Shown here: piece after piece, positions 25,466 through 36,169 of the stretch
Numbering within the stretch: position 1 is the stretch's first letter
How the letters are laid out: every line of letters begins with the position of its first letter
From: Bostrychus sinensis
Lineage: Eukaryota > Chordata > Actinopteri > Gobiiformes > Eleotridae
Direction of reading: 5' to 3'
DNA: 64,000 bases
Assembly (NCBI GenBank): GCA_020698575.1
Contig: CM036244.1
Span: 10,578,534-10,642,533, forward strand
Made by a program: the position numbers and the translations under genes
The notes under the pieces: generated by a model
What the model saw: the letters and a program-made list of their open reading frames with translations, nothing else
What the model was told of the DNA's origin: nothing
Database searches by the model: none

Positions 25466-26589
25466 TATATACACTTAATTAGTCCTTGAATCGCTGTACC
25501 AGGAGAAATTTTTTTTTTTTTCAAGCTAATGTGCATCTTTTAAAGAAATGTGAATATAATGTGCCACAGTGGCTGTAAACAGTACTCTTTGTGTGTGGTT
25601 GGCCTGCGCTTTTGTGTCAGACAGACTGAAGCATCTTAATGAGCGCACGAGGACAGATGCGGGCTGCTGTTGTAATGCACCGTAAGAGCTCTGCTGGGGA
25701 AACACTGGCAGAGCTGGGAACTCCTCTCCTCTTCCTACTCTCTCCACTTTAATAGCTAACGACGTGCGGCCGAGATGTTTATGCAAATGAGATGCAGGAG
25801 TGAGCGGAGATTAGTGTCTATATTTATAATTCCCCCACTCTCTTTAGTGTCTTCTCGCACTCACCTCAGGTATTTTCATCTTTCTTTATTACGTCTTTGC
25901 ATATTAATGACTTTCTTCATACAGTGTCAGTCAGTGGGTGCTTCTCTTCCAACTAATTGAAGGTCATGCATTGTCATTAACATACACTTGGCATTTTTCG
26001 ATCTAAAAAATCAGTTTCTTCGACTCCACGGCTGTAAGCACCAGCAGCGATGTTAATGAGCACTTACCTATCAGAGAGCGTTGGGTTCAAGTACTTGTAA
26101 TGTTCCCGTAATCCCACTTTCTCTCGCTCAGCCGTCTGTCTGTCGGCGCGAGACAACAACACGAGTAGTGTCTTCTTCACGAGTCGCATAAAAGAGCACC
26201 CTGAGCGCTTTGCACTCACGAGTTCATGAATATTCACAGCAGACGATTATTACACCTATCAAGAGGAGGATTTCTGCCATCAGCACGACTTCTGTTGAGC
26301 TCCTGCAACTTTGAAAAGACAGGCGACAAAGGAAATTATGCTTCAAGGACCTAGAAACGTAGATACAGAAATAAGTGTATCTCGACTCCTAATGAAACAG
26401 TATTGTATGATTAGTATGAGGCAAGAACTTCACTCTTGAAGGTTGCACTTTGTACGCTTTGCACATAGTAGTTTGAAAGTGAAAGTGCTGTATAACTCAT
26501 TTGTCGAAGTGCTAAAGATCAGGCTTGCAACTACTTTTGAAGGACTTCTATAGTGTTTCAACTGGCATTGACACTAATTTGCAGCATTT

Positions 26590-27061
26590 TCAGACAGTTT
26601 CAGACTAAAAAGAGATGTGGAGTCCATTTACCTCTGTAATGTCCTCGTTTAGATGTGGCAGCAGTTTGGCCAAAGCGAACACTGTAGTTTAATGTGCATC
26701 AGCCACGGTAACTTACTCTTTTTGTTATGTAATGTTTCCTAATTAGCCACATGCTCTGGAGTTAGCGCTTCTCACAGGCCTCACATGGTGGATGAAGAAT
26801 AGACCTGGTCTGTAGAAGCAGAGAGGAGAGAGAGAAGTCACTGTTAGAGTAGTGCACTTTGCTACTGTTTTTTTTTTTTTGTACAGACATACAGAGTAAA
26901 AAAAACAAAACATACAATGCAATAATCTCATTTAAAAATAATAAACCTACATTTATGTCAACAAGAGAAATAACAAAGAAAAAATAAATAAAATTGTGAA
27001 TCAGTTGAGAAATGGATGAAAAAACAAGATTTTATTTTTTAGCCATATCGCTCAGGCCTTA
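26590..27061. repeat. Dispersed repeat family A, copy 2
   Basis: Same blocks and orientation as copy 1: TTTACCTCTGTAATGTCCTC, GCAGTTTGGCCAAAGCGAAC, TAGCCACATGCTCTGGAGTT, ending TTAGCCATATCGCTCAGGCC. The 5' part is shorter. It lies in intron 3. Confidence 0.7.
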
Positions 27062-27529
27062 AATGCAACTAAGAAGGTATTTTGTATTTCAAATGTGCTT
27101 TTCTTATGTAATAAATAAATATTAGCTAAACAATTGGTTTTAGTTTTGACCTCTTGCCTTGGCACGGTCTTAAGATTCTGTCGTTCAAGAGGAGTTTGAC
27201 ATTTGGCATGTAGGTTATTAAATCCACATTATTTAAAGTGGTTATGAGCAGTATATATATTTTTATATTTAATAAAAATGGCCCGCATGTGTCCCAAGAT
27301 ATGAGGTAAACATCAAATCAAATATTAGTTTGACTGATAACAATGGTACAGCCGAATTATGCACAGTTAAGAGATATTTTACATAATTGCCAAGTTGTTT
27401 TTGTTTACATTTTTTGTTTTGATTCTTAAACCGTTGCGATTGCCGATCGGCCAAGCAGAAAAGCAGACACAGACCATTGTTTTGTTTTCGACTGCAATAC
27501 CATTTTCAAACCAGTACAAGCACATGCTG

Positions 27530-28030
27530 CTGACTGTACCTTTAACTTTTCAGGATCGGATCTTATAGACAGACTCTTAAATGTGATTTGACCTTCACAG
27601 ATGCCCATTGGACTGTTAAAGCAGAACTCAATAATCTGGTTGGGAATCCGTATGATGGTTAAATGAGTTGTTGTGGGGTGAATAAAGCGTCCAGCATCTC
27701 CCCCTGGTGTCTCTGGGCAGAAAACGACACTTGCAACAGTAAGTCCTGTCGACGTGGAAGTCTCGAGTCTAGCAGGAAATCGGCACATCGCAGTTAGCAA
27801 AACAACAAGCTAGCGATGGCTTTATTTCTCAATTTTTGTCGTGGCAGAGCGGAAAAAACATCAACAACTTTGTCGGGATACTCGGAGGGAATGTAAAGCT
27901 GAGTGAGGGTTCACACAGGAGTCGTCTGGACTTGTGAGTGTTTATGATAGTGCTTAGTCCAAAATAAAGGGGAAGCTCTGTAGAGGAAAATGAGGCAAAA
28001 ACAGTGAAGAAACAAGCAGAGTTAGTGTTA
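27530..28030 (+). repeat. Dispersed repeat family D, copy 2
   Basis: Contains GTACCTTTAAC, AAAGCAGAACTCAATAATCT, CCAGCATCTCCCCCTGGTGT, GCTAGCGATGGCTTTATTTC and GAGGGTTCACACAGGAGTC. Related to 16840-17170 (reverse) and 63240-63560 (same strand). No coding capacity. Confidence 0.6.
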
Positions 28031-28809
28031 CATTAGATCTTGTGGCCATTTAACAATCATGAGGATATTTTAAGCTTATTAGACAGGACAGTGAAGAAGT
28101 GATAAAAAACATTTGGGGAGATGCATTCAATAAAATGATTCAACGGACTCAAACCCAGTGTCAAAGCGAGCTGCACATGCACTAAATGCTCTACCAACAG
28201 AGCTACACCACGCTGCAAGCACACCCATGCATTTTTATGAGAGAACTGACTTGTATAACACACTGCCTCAGCTGTACTTGTAGTCATAGACAAAGGGTGA
28301 GATGATTCAGTAGATTTCTTAATGTTGTTCTGATCTCATTGTGAGCTGGTAATGAGGCTGTCGCTGCTGACGTGAGCTGGTATAAGCCGTATCTTTTGAA
28401 GTCCCCTGTTCCCCGTCTGTGTCTCACTCTGGTCTTTGAAGTGGGGCTGGATTTCGCTGACTTGTCTTTTGAATGGAGAGGGCTGCCGCTGTGTGAACTG
28501 CTGATGTGATTACTCAGAGATTTAAACCAGGTAATGGAGGAGGAACTGATTTATGTCTCCGCAGGCACAGGGACTGTAAAACAAACTTCTTAACTCGTCT
28601 CACTTGAAAAACTCCACAAAAGGAGCTCCTTTGGGAAACTGGTGACAAGACACAGGAGCAAAGCAGTGTCCCACTTTATGAATATATTATGGCTATAAAG
28701 GCATGTTTTAATTGTTTAAACTCCTGAGTGGTGTTCAGAGTTGATGCAAATTTTATAAGATGTATTATGAGGAGGAATCTTTTTTTTTTTTTTTTTTTTT
28801 TTGGGGTAG

Positions 28810-29140
28810 ATGGTGAATCCAAAGGAGACCATCCCTAACTTTGGGCCTTAGACAGAGTACAGGGGCGAGCTAGTCACAGGGCTGACACAGAGACATACAC
28901 TGACAGACAACCATTCACTCTCACATTCATTCACTAGGGGCAATTTAGAGTCACCAATTTAAGAATAATAAGAATTTACCTAACAGATGCATGTTTTTGG
29001 ATGGTGGGAGGAAGCCAGAGTACCTGGAGAGAGCCCATGGTAACACAGGGAGGGCATGCAGTGTGTTGGCCGGCGCGAGAATCGTACCCACGATCTCCTT
29101 GCTGGGAGGTGAGGACACTGACCGTTCTGTCACCGTGCCA
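28810..29140. repeat. Fish interspersed repeat (AGTCACCAATT type)
   Basis: Contains CATTCACTCTCACATTCATT, GGGCAATTTAGAGTCACCAA, GGAAGCCAGAGTACCTGGAG, ACACAGGGAGGGCATGCAGT and GAATCGTACCCACGATCTCC. Same family as 15530-15770 and 51060-51280. Preceded by a T run of about 22. Confidence 0.65.
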
Positions 29141-29865
29141 CGGATATAATATTGTATATCTTATTTTATTTGTATACCAAAAACATTGTTTGTGGCGATT
29201 GGCTCATTGTGGGGTCCACTTTTGACCAGTGGTGCTCTAGACCTCTTTTAACAGGGGACTCTCTCTGGGGCCAGCCTTTTTGCTGACATTTTGATGTAAA
29301 ACTGACTGAGACATGTTTTAGAAATAACAGTTTAAAATGAGATAATTCTTGAAACAAAATTACCTTATAAGGTGTGATTTTAACTAGACATTTAGGACAC
29401 CACAAAGGAAAGGGGGGGGGGGGGGGGGGGGGGCAGGCTCACAGCTACAGGGGCACTGGCCATAGCTGGCCACTATCTAGAACCCTCCCAGCCTTTGACT
29501 GCGGCCTCACGTCACATAGTTGCGCTTGTTAAAAAAAAATAAAAAAAAATACACACATATATATTAAACTATGGTTCTCAATAGATTTATAGAATAGTGG
29601 ACACGGTTTTGGAGAGATGTTGGGAGACTGACAGACAAACTGAAGCCTCTGCAGTGTGGTTATTGTGTTATAGTGAAGAAGGAGTTGAGTTAAAAGAGAA
29701 AACTTTGGTTCTTATCATTTCCTATTCTCATCTTTGGTCATGACCTGTGGGTCATATCCCAAATGTTTTCCTCCCAAAGAGTGGATGGGTGTCCCTTAAA
29801 GTTAAGGTAAAGAACTTGAAGTAAAGTCACTGCTCCTCTACACTAAAAAAGGAGCAGCTGAGGCT

Positions 29866-29990
29866 TGGGCATGACCCATCGGGGGGAAGCCCCAGGGCAG
29901 ATTTAGGACACGCTGGAGGGACAATGTCTGTTGGCTGACCTCAGAACAACTTGGTATTTCCCTGAGAGGAGGTGAAGGGAAGCCAAAACT
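29866..29990 (+). mobile_element. Short LINE (RTE/Rex-like) tail fragment
   Basis: The words GGGCATGACCCATCGGGGGG, AGGACACGCTGGAGGGACAA and GGCTGACCTCAGAACAACTT correspond to the ACPIRRRPRGRPRTHWRDY part of the element at 51640-51996. A truncated fragment of the same LINE group. Confidence 0.55.
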
Positions 29991-31377
29991 ATACTTTATA
30001 CTATTTTATTACTATTATATGAGATGTTTCTAAGAAGTAATGACAAGCAGTGGTCACACTGCATGTTTACTAAGTTCATGGGTCTAAAGCTGTAAATAAG
30101 ATGTAAAAGGTTTATGTGTTAATATATGCATTCATTTTTGTTGAAAACTGATCCATTTTGAAGCCGGGACACCCTAGACCAGTGGTTCTCTAACTGTGGT
30201 ACACGGACTTGTTATGGCTGTACTCGGGAGTCTTTTGCTGTTCAAGTCCTGATTCATTTTCATTTAGAGCCAGTTTTATCCATGTCTTAGTCCTGCTCTG
30301 GGTCTTCAATCGAAAGTTTAGTTTTGCCCTGGATTCAGGTTAATGCCTATGTTGTTCCTCAGTTTAGACTGATTATTACTGCCCCAGACTATCACCAATA
30401 GAAACCACTATGGGTGTGTGTTTGTAAGTTTGGAAAAAGCCAGTGTCAAAGTTTGTTGACACAGACATCTTATTATCCAAACAGCTTTGGTTGACACTTG
30501 ATGTTTCTGTGACTTTGCAGCAAATAAATCCTGAAATTGGTCTAATAATAGGCACTTAAAGCAGGAAATGGATGTTTTAACTCTAAATATAAACAAGTTA
30601 TTCCTAAAATGGGTTTGATGTGATGTATTAATATCACAGCGTTCTGTCCTACCTTTGAAAATAAATTGTTTTTAGTCTGCTTTCTCATAGAGTCGCCATA
30701 AGATGCATGTTTTTATACAGTCTATCCCTGAGTTTTTATCTGCTTCATGTTTGCAGTTTTTTTTTTTCTAAGGTGAGGCTGCTGTGTCGAATTTCTGCTG
30801 ACTCTCAATCCTCTTGCAGCATGAGATCAGGTTCCTGCATGGGCCTAAATAATGCATTAGAGAGAGGAGAACGGCGCAGACACGTGGACAGTACAGCCGT
30901 CAAAAAAACCCTGATTAAAGACCCATTTTACACATAAATGCCAAGCTCTGATCCCTCCCGTCAACTGCTTGTGTTTTTGGTTTCAAGCCACTTAGAGACA
31001 AAATAAAAGGCTCGTCAGAAACGGAGCGGGGCGTTTGAAGTTTCACCCAGGCCAAGTCCAGCCCGCGGCCGACAGGAAACATCACACGAGGATCAGCCCG
31101 GGAAAAAAATAACAACTTGACATTCAGTGGAAGAACCTCTGCCTTCTTTAGCTCAGCGGTATTTCACATTACAGCAACTCTGGGTCTGACTGCCAGAAGT
31201 CTAAGCAACTAAACAGGCAAATTAAGCACAATGAAATGTTAAGATATTTTGGCCTTTCAGGGCTAGATGGGACAGTGAATGTGTGCTGCATACTCTACCA
31301 ACTATACCACTGTAAATGTAGGTTACACTTTAGAATAATTCACCACTATAAAGCCATAATAATGTATTAATAAATAT

Positions 31378-32210
31378 TAGGAATGTAACAATTCTTTGTA
31401 AATCGGCTAAAAATCTATGCAAAATAGAGAAATTTTGAATTGGTGCGGAAAAAATATGAATCGCGATGTCCCTTTAAAATTGCACGCAGGCCACCAAAGT
31501 TAAATGGTGCGTAATCTGGCTCACACGTTTGGTGCGAGACATCATTACCTGGACAATTTACTGAAGAAACGCTTTCATTCACAAGGGAATAGCAACAAGT
31601 CCAGGGCGGACGGCAGAGAGACACCTCTGAATGTTTTATTTAGGCTGCACAAACCTGTTTGCTCCGTTTACCATCGTTCAGAAAGTAGCCTGTTGTTAGC
31701 AGTGAGCTAAAGCAAAGCTAAGTGGCTTTAACAACAGCCTAAAGTTTATGTGAAGTTTCAGTGGCCCCTCCCCCGGAGCGTTTCCATGGAGATCAGAGCC
31801 TTTACTGAGGATGTGTCTTTCCTCACGGATATTTTTATAAGACTTGACTTTTATTAGGCCCATTATATATTACTGAGGAGTGGATTCATGATAAGCTGCT
31901 TCTCTATGTATTGCTTGCTACTGTAGTGTATCCGTTTTTGGAGGAGAGTAGAAAGATGTTAATATAAAAGTCACTAACAAATTATTTTATATATTTTGTT
32001 ATTTTGACATGTCATTGTTTTAATATCTACTTTTTATTCAGTTTCTGTTAATAAGAAATGCACAACAATTTAAGTTTGATAAGAAGGCACAAATAGGCTA
32101 TGTAAAAAAAAATTGTTTGGTCATAACTATACTGCAGCTAAGTCTGCAAATAAAATTGTAAAAACTTGTAATCGTGAACATTGTGACTTCAGCGCATTGT
32201 TACTTCCCTA
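31378..32210. mobile_element. hAT element, 833 bp, with 8-bp TSD
   Basis: Left terminus TAGGAATGTAACAAT, right terminus ATTGTTACTTCCCTA (reverse complement TAGGGAAGTAACAAT). Exact direct repeats ATAAATAT flank it at 31370-31377 and 32211-32218, the 8-bp TSD of hAT transposons. The interior holds a GC-rich block (31500-31790) without a transposase frame, so it is non-autonomous. Confidence 0.88.
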
Positions 32211-32639
32211 ATAAATATATAAGAATATTTTACTGACTTGATACTGCATTGACACTGATGTTTATAATTAAATTATCTCTGCTCCTGTTCCAACCTGTGG
32301 GTCCTCCACCTCACCTCCTGTGGAAATGTTCAAATTAATGACACATTTAAATATAATGCTTATACACATACAATTCTCATTATCAAGTTATTTCTGTTGG
32401 ATGATTACCACTTTCAGTTGCATTAGTTTTTCATACATGAAAAATGTTCTTCTCAGCTTCAATTAGTTTTACACAGTTAGCCGCCTAAGGACTGCATCCA
32501 TGTTCGCTCAACTTGTAGAATGACAATGAATATATTCTGTCTGATAATGAGAAATACACACAGACATAGGCGATAATTTGATTTAGTATTTTTTTTTTTT
32601 TTTTAGCCAAATGGTAAAATCAAATTTAGCAGAAATTAG

Positions 32640-33265
32640 CAGTGTTTTCTGTGTTGTGGCTAATGCTGCTGCTAGCTCCAGAGCAGCTTAAATACTGACT
32701 GTGGAGACTGTGCAGATGCTAAAAACACTAATAATCACAGAGAAAATAGTTTAATTTACCTCTGTAATGTCATAGTTGAGATGTGGCAGCAGTTTGGCCA
32801 AAACAAACTGCGTAGTGTGATGTGCAGCAGCAACGCTAACTGTATGTGTCTTGGTTTATGTTTGCTAATCAGCCACATGCTCGGGAGTTAGCGTCTTTTC
32901 ACAGACCTCCTGTGGTGGATAAATTATAATAGACCTGGTGTTTAAAAACAGAGAGGGCTAAAACTAAAATACATTTATGTCACTGTCAGAGTAATGCACT
33001 GTGCTGCCGCCTTGCTACTTTTTTTTTTTTTAAAGACATTTAGAATTTTTAGTTAAAATAAAAATAAAAACTATGCTATCATCTATCATCTAATAATAAT
33101 AATAAAAACCCTACATTTAAATAACTTATGCCACGGGAGAAAAAAAAAAACGTTTAAAATTGTAAATCATCTGAAAATTGTAAAAAAAAACAAAAAAAAA
33201 ACGAATAAATAAAAATAAAAAAAATCATCTAGATTTTATTTATTAGCAATATCGCCCAGCTTTAC
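32640..33265. repeat. Dispersed repeat family A, copy 3
   Basis: Longest copy, with TGTTGTGGCTAATGCTGCTG, CTCCAGAGCAGCTTAAATAC, GGCAGCAGTTTGGCCAAAAC, AGCCACATGCTCGGGAGTTA, ending TTAGCAATATCGCCCAGC. It contains internal A- and T-rich expansions. All three copies share the + orientation. Confidence 0.7.
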
Positions 33266-33732
33266 ATAAACACCTGCTTAAAAAACACTTCAAATAGAGT
33301 TAGACCTAAAGCTGCATTACGTGCTTGACGACATTGCCACAACAAATTATCCAGTGGTTCATTTTTAGTCTGGTGTATGTTTTTAGACCAAATGTACTTC
33401 CTGACACAGCCCTCCCCTTATCTTGGCTTGGGATCAGCACAAAGGTTCCTTTGTGGCTGCAGTTTTGGCTCTCAGATAAAACCCATATATCTGCACAGTC
33501 CTACATTACTTTGTAGACAGCATTTTATAATAAAACACTTTCTACCTGGATCTGCGGCCACAGTCACTCTCAGTGGTGGTGAGCTGCTTCTGTTGCCACA
33601 GCTGTGCTGGGGCAGACTCAAGGACACTTGACTCTCTGACCATCACCAAACACAAAATCACTTTAACACATCCATACAAGGTGGGTGAAGTGTCTTGCCC
33701 TTAGTTTCTTTTTGCTAGTATTAGTAAATTTC

Positions 33733-33754
33733 TGTGTGTGTGTGTGTGTGTGTG
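33733..33754 (+). repeat. (TG)11 microsatellite at the exon 4 acceptor
   Basis: Eleven TG units run directly into TAG, the 3' splice site of exon 4, with only short pyrimidine runs further upstream. UG repeats at acceptors are known to modulate splicing (the CFTR exon 9 case, TDP-43 binding). Confidence 0.95.
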
Positions 33755-33757
33755 TAG

Positions 33758-33942
33758 GTCTGGCGGTGCTGCAGAGGATCTTGGACACAGCGGCTGAGAA
33801 CACATGGCAGGTGACATCTGTAAACCTGGAGACATTAACAGAAACAGCCTTCATCAAACTATTGGCGGACCTGGACTACAAAAAGGAGTTTCAGATCATC
33901 ATCGACTGTGAGCTGGAGAAAATGAACTACATCCTGAACCTG
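33758..33942 (+). CDS. gria1: GluA exon 4: ATD segment
   Basis: The exon completes Gly (G|GT) from exon 3, then reads LAVLQRILDTAAENTWQVTS and continues to CELEKMNYILNL before donor gtaaac. GluA1 has LSVLQ-VLDTAAEKNWQVTAVN, so the match is strong at the start and weak in the middle. Length is 185 nt against about 197 in mammals, i.e. four residues shorter. The acceptor is odd: (TG)11 followed by TAG fills the place of the polypyrimidine tract. Intron 4 (33943-35835) follows and holds the first copy of the dispersed repeat also seen near 44003-44400, plus AT-rich DNA with no gene. Confidence 0.93.
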
Positions 33943-34387
33943 GTAAACTCTGGCTCATACTTACACTTGTGATTTTCTTACATAAGTATATAGCAAAAAA
34001 AAAAACAGTATTTTATGTCCCTGATGTATTCGAAGTTAAACAAGTCAAAACTTCCCAGATAAGTGAGAGTGGGGTCGGAGTAAGCCTTGAAGGAAAGGAG
34101 TGGAAGAAATGTTTACTGTGGAGCAAGCCAAAAGCTGCTCAGTGTAATTCTGGACAGAAACCAGCCCTGGTTTGGGAGACTCTTAACTCTAAACTCCAGC
34201 GGCAGAAGAGGCTGGAATAATAGATGTGTTTTAGTTTAGAGAAAATAGGAAGTTAGCTCAGACTGACTTCTGCTTATACCATTTCTTCGTCTTGTGTCCC
34301 AAGGGCTGTGGCCATTTTCCATGATATTGTAGAAACACACACTAAGTCTAGTCACAATTGTGTAGAATCTCCTATCAAAAATAACCA

Positions 34388-34690
34388 AGATGGCGCCGGC
34401 TTATACAGAGCAAATTCTGTAACTTTTCTCACTTGATTTACAGCGTTTAGTGCTTTTCTTCATCACCTCTTGATTCTACTTAAGTCTGCATTGTTGTTCT
34501 AGCCTCAGTGTTTTTTTAAGTACAGAGGTGTTAATAATACAGCATATTCTGGTGTTTTATGGCAAAACCGGCAACCAGTCTTCATAAGCACCATGTTTAT
34601 TTTAAATATGGGTCAGTGGTGTGCTGCCCTTTGTTTCTCTGATTGGTTACTCTGCCTGTGATTGTTATAGAAACGAAACTCAAACCATGA
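34388..34690. repeat. Dispersed repeat family E, copy 1
   Basis: Shares AAGATGGC-CC, TGCTTTTCTTCATCACCT, TATTCTGGTGTTTTATGGCA and GATTGGTTACTCTGCCTGTG with 44003-44400, in the same orientation. No terminal repeats or coding seen. Lies in intron 4. Confidence 0.65.
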
Positions 34691-35835
34691 GGTACCACAC
34701 TCACTTGTTTGTATAGAATGAGAAAAGACTTGGACCAGCTGCACAGGCTATAGAAGCACTGGTTGAGTAGGATTTTATTGTCAAACATGCACAACATTAA
34801 AATGTCCTATTTTTTATGATTTAAAGTAATTGTGTGTAACCATGGGCTCTTCCTGGCTTCCTTTTACTGTCTAAAACCATGCGTAACCCAAATCAATGAA
34901 TGTCAGAGTGAATAGCTGCCTGTGTGCGTGTCCAAGTGTCAGCCATGCAACTAATCGGCAACTAACCATTGCCCAGAGTCTAACCCACCACAGGCTCAAA
35001 GCATCTGGGAAAAAAGCTCTAGCCACCCACCATCGCTAATGAGAAGGAAGATGAATAATTAATGTTTCCATAAATCTGAGATTTGTTCTTTATAGAGAAA
35101 TTTAGTGGCAAACATATGCGTATGTGCAATTCCACACCTCACACTTTTTTTTTAAATCAACAGCTATGGTAGCCCTGCAGGGGCATATAATATTATGAAC
35201 AAACATTGTCAAAACAAATGTTGGAAACAGAAGTGAATCAGGAACTAAGCTTAGGAGTGACAGGCTTCTTCCATTGGTTTGAAGCTAAGCATCAACTACC
35301 ATCAATTATCTATTTTTATTATCTTGCATTTTGTATGTAATTTATAATGTGTGTCTTCAGTGCTGTACAGCTCAGTGCTCATTTAAAAGCTTTAAAATGG
35401 GCTTCGATTTGGAACAAAACTAATTGGGAAGTTTATTCCTTCCTCCTTCCTTTCCCCACTAACTCAGCTCCGTAATTGTTTCCTCATTTATCTGGACTTG
35501 AGGAGAAGCCAGCTCCAGCCTCCTCTTTTCTACAACCAGCTGTTTCTACCTCCTAACCCCACCCCACCCCCACCTCTTTCCATCCACTTTTCTCCAAAGA
35601 TCTGTCAGTCTTCTGTGCTTTTTTTGCGGTCCTCCGAGCACCTCCCATTTCCATTTCTTTTCCATGATCGGGATCAGCAATTAATTCCTCAAAGACGAGA
35701 AGCATCTATCCAATTAGCAGCTGTTTGAAGCATGCATATACAACTGCCAAGTCTGATAAATCTGTAATGGACGTTTTTATCATCATTTGAACAGTGCAAT
35801 TAACAACATATTTGCTCTAAATTTCTCATATTCAG

Positions 35836-35889
35836 ATTGCATTGCAGAAGAGAAACTTGAAGAACTACCACTACATCCTGGCCAATCTG
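35836..35889 (+). CDS. gria1: GluA exon 5: 54-nt ATD microexon
   Basis: A short phase-0 exon between ttcag and gtgagt encodes 18 residues, IALQKRNLKNYHYILANL. The end matches the GluA1 stretch GIGYHYILANL, and 54 nt is the conserved size of exon 5 in GRIA genes. It joins the strands of ATD lobe 2. It is found only by splice logic and homology because it is too short to stand out as an ORF. The following intron 5 (35890-36010) is only 121 nt and shows nothing else. Confidence 0.93.
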
Positions 35890-36010
35890 GTGAGTCGACC
35901 TACTTTCTCCTTTCAGAGCCAATTTAGAGGAAAATGGTTCAAATTAAACCTAGATGTGTCATAAACAAAGACAAATCATGGCTGGTAATCTCCTTATTTA
36001 TGTCTTTCAG

Positions 36011-36169
36011 GGTTTTATGGACCTGAATATCACAGAGTTTCAGAAGCTGGCTCCGAATGTAACGGGTTTTCAGCTCGTGAACCACACCGACCCAAACGTA
36101 GAGCGGGTCAACCAGGAGTGGATGGTGTTTGACAGCAAGGACTCCAAAGTAATGCGGAGGAGGCTTAAG
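36011..36169 (+). CDS. gria1: GluA exon 6: ATD segment with NVTGFQLVN motif
   Basis: Phase 0 to phase 0, 53 codons, bounded by tttcag and gtagcg (a slightly weak donor). It encodes GFMDLNITEFQKLAPNVTGF followed by QLVNHTDPNVERVNQEW. NVTGFQLVN is invariant in AMPA subunits. Three N-glycosylation sequons are visible (NIT, NVT, NHT). The end (SKDSKVMRRRLK) differs from GluA1 (DHTRVDWKRPK) and is one residue shorter, so lobe 2 has diverged here. I prefer the donor after AAG because it keeps the phase needed for exon 7. Confidence 0.93.

Larger units (their letters stand above)
11614..33757 (+). other. gria1: Intron 3 of the receptor gene (22.1 kb)
   Basis: Runs from gtaagg after exon 3 to TGTAG before exon 4. 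No further exon or RNA gene was recognised. The elements inside are listed separately. Stretches where I see only unique-looking AT-rich sequence: 13465-14800, 19600-22185, 22830-23550, 25460-26585, 28240-28810, 29990-31365 and 33270-33730. Poly-G (29412-29433), a T run at 28781-28802 and a 9-bp x3 repeat (12025-12050) are also present. Confidence 0.8.
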
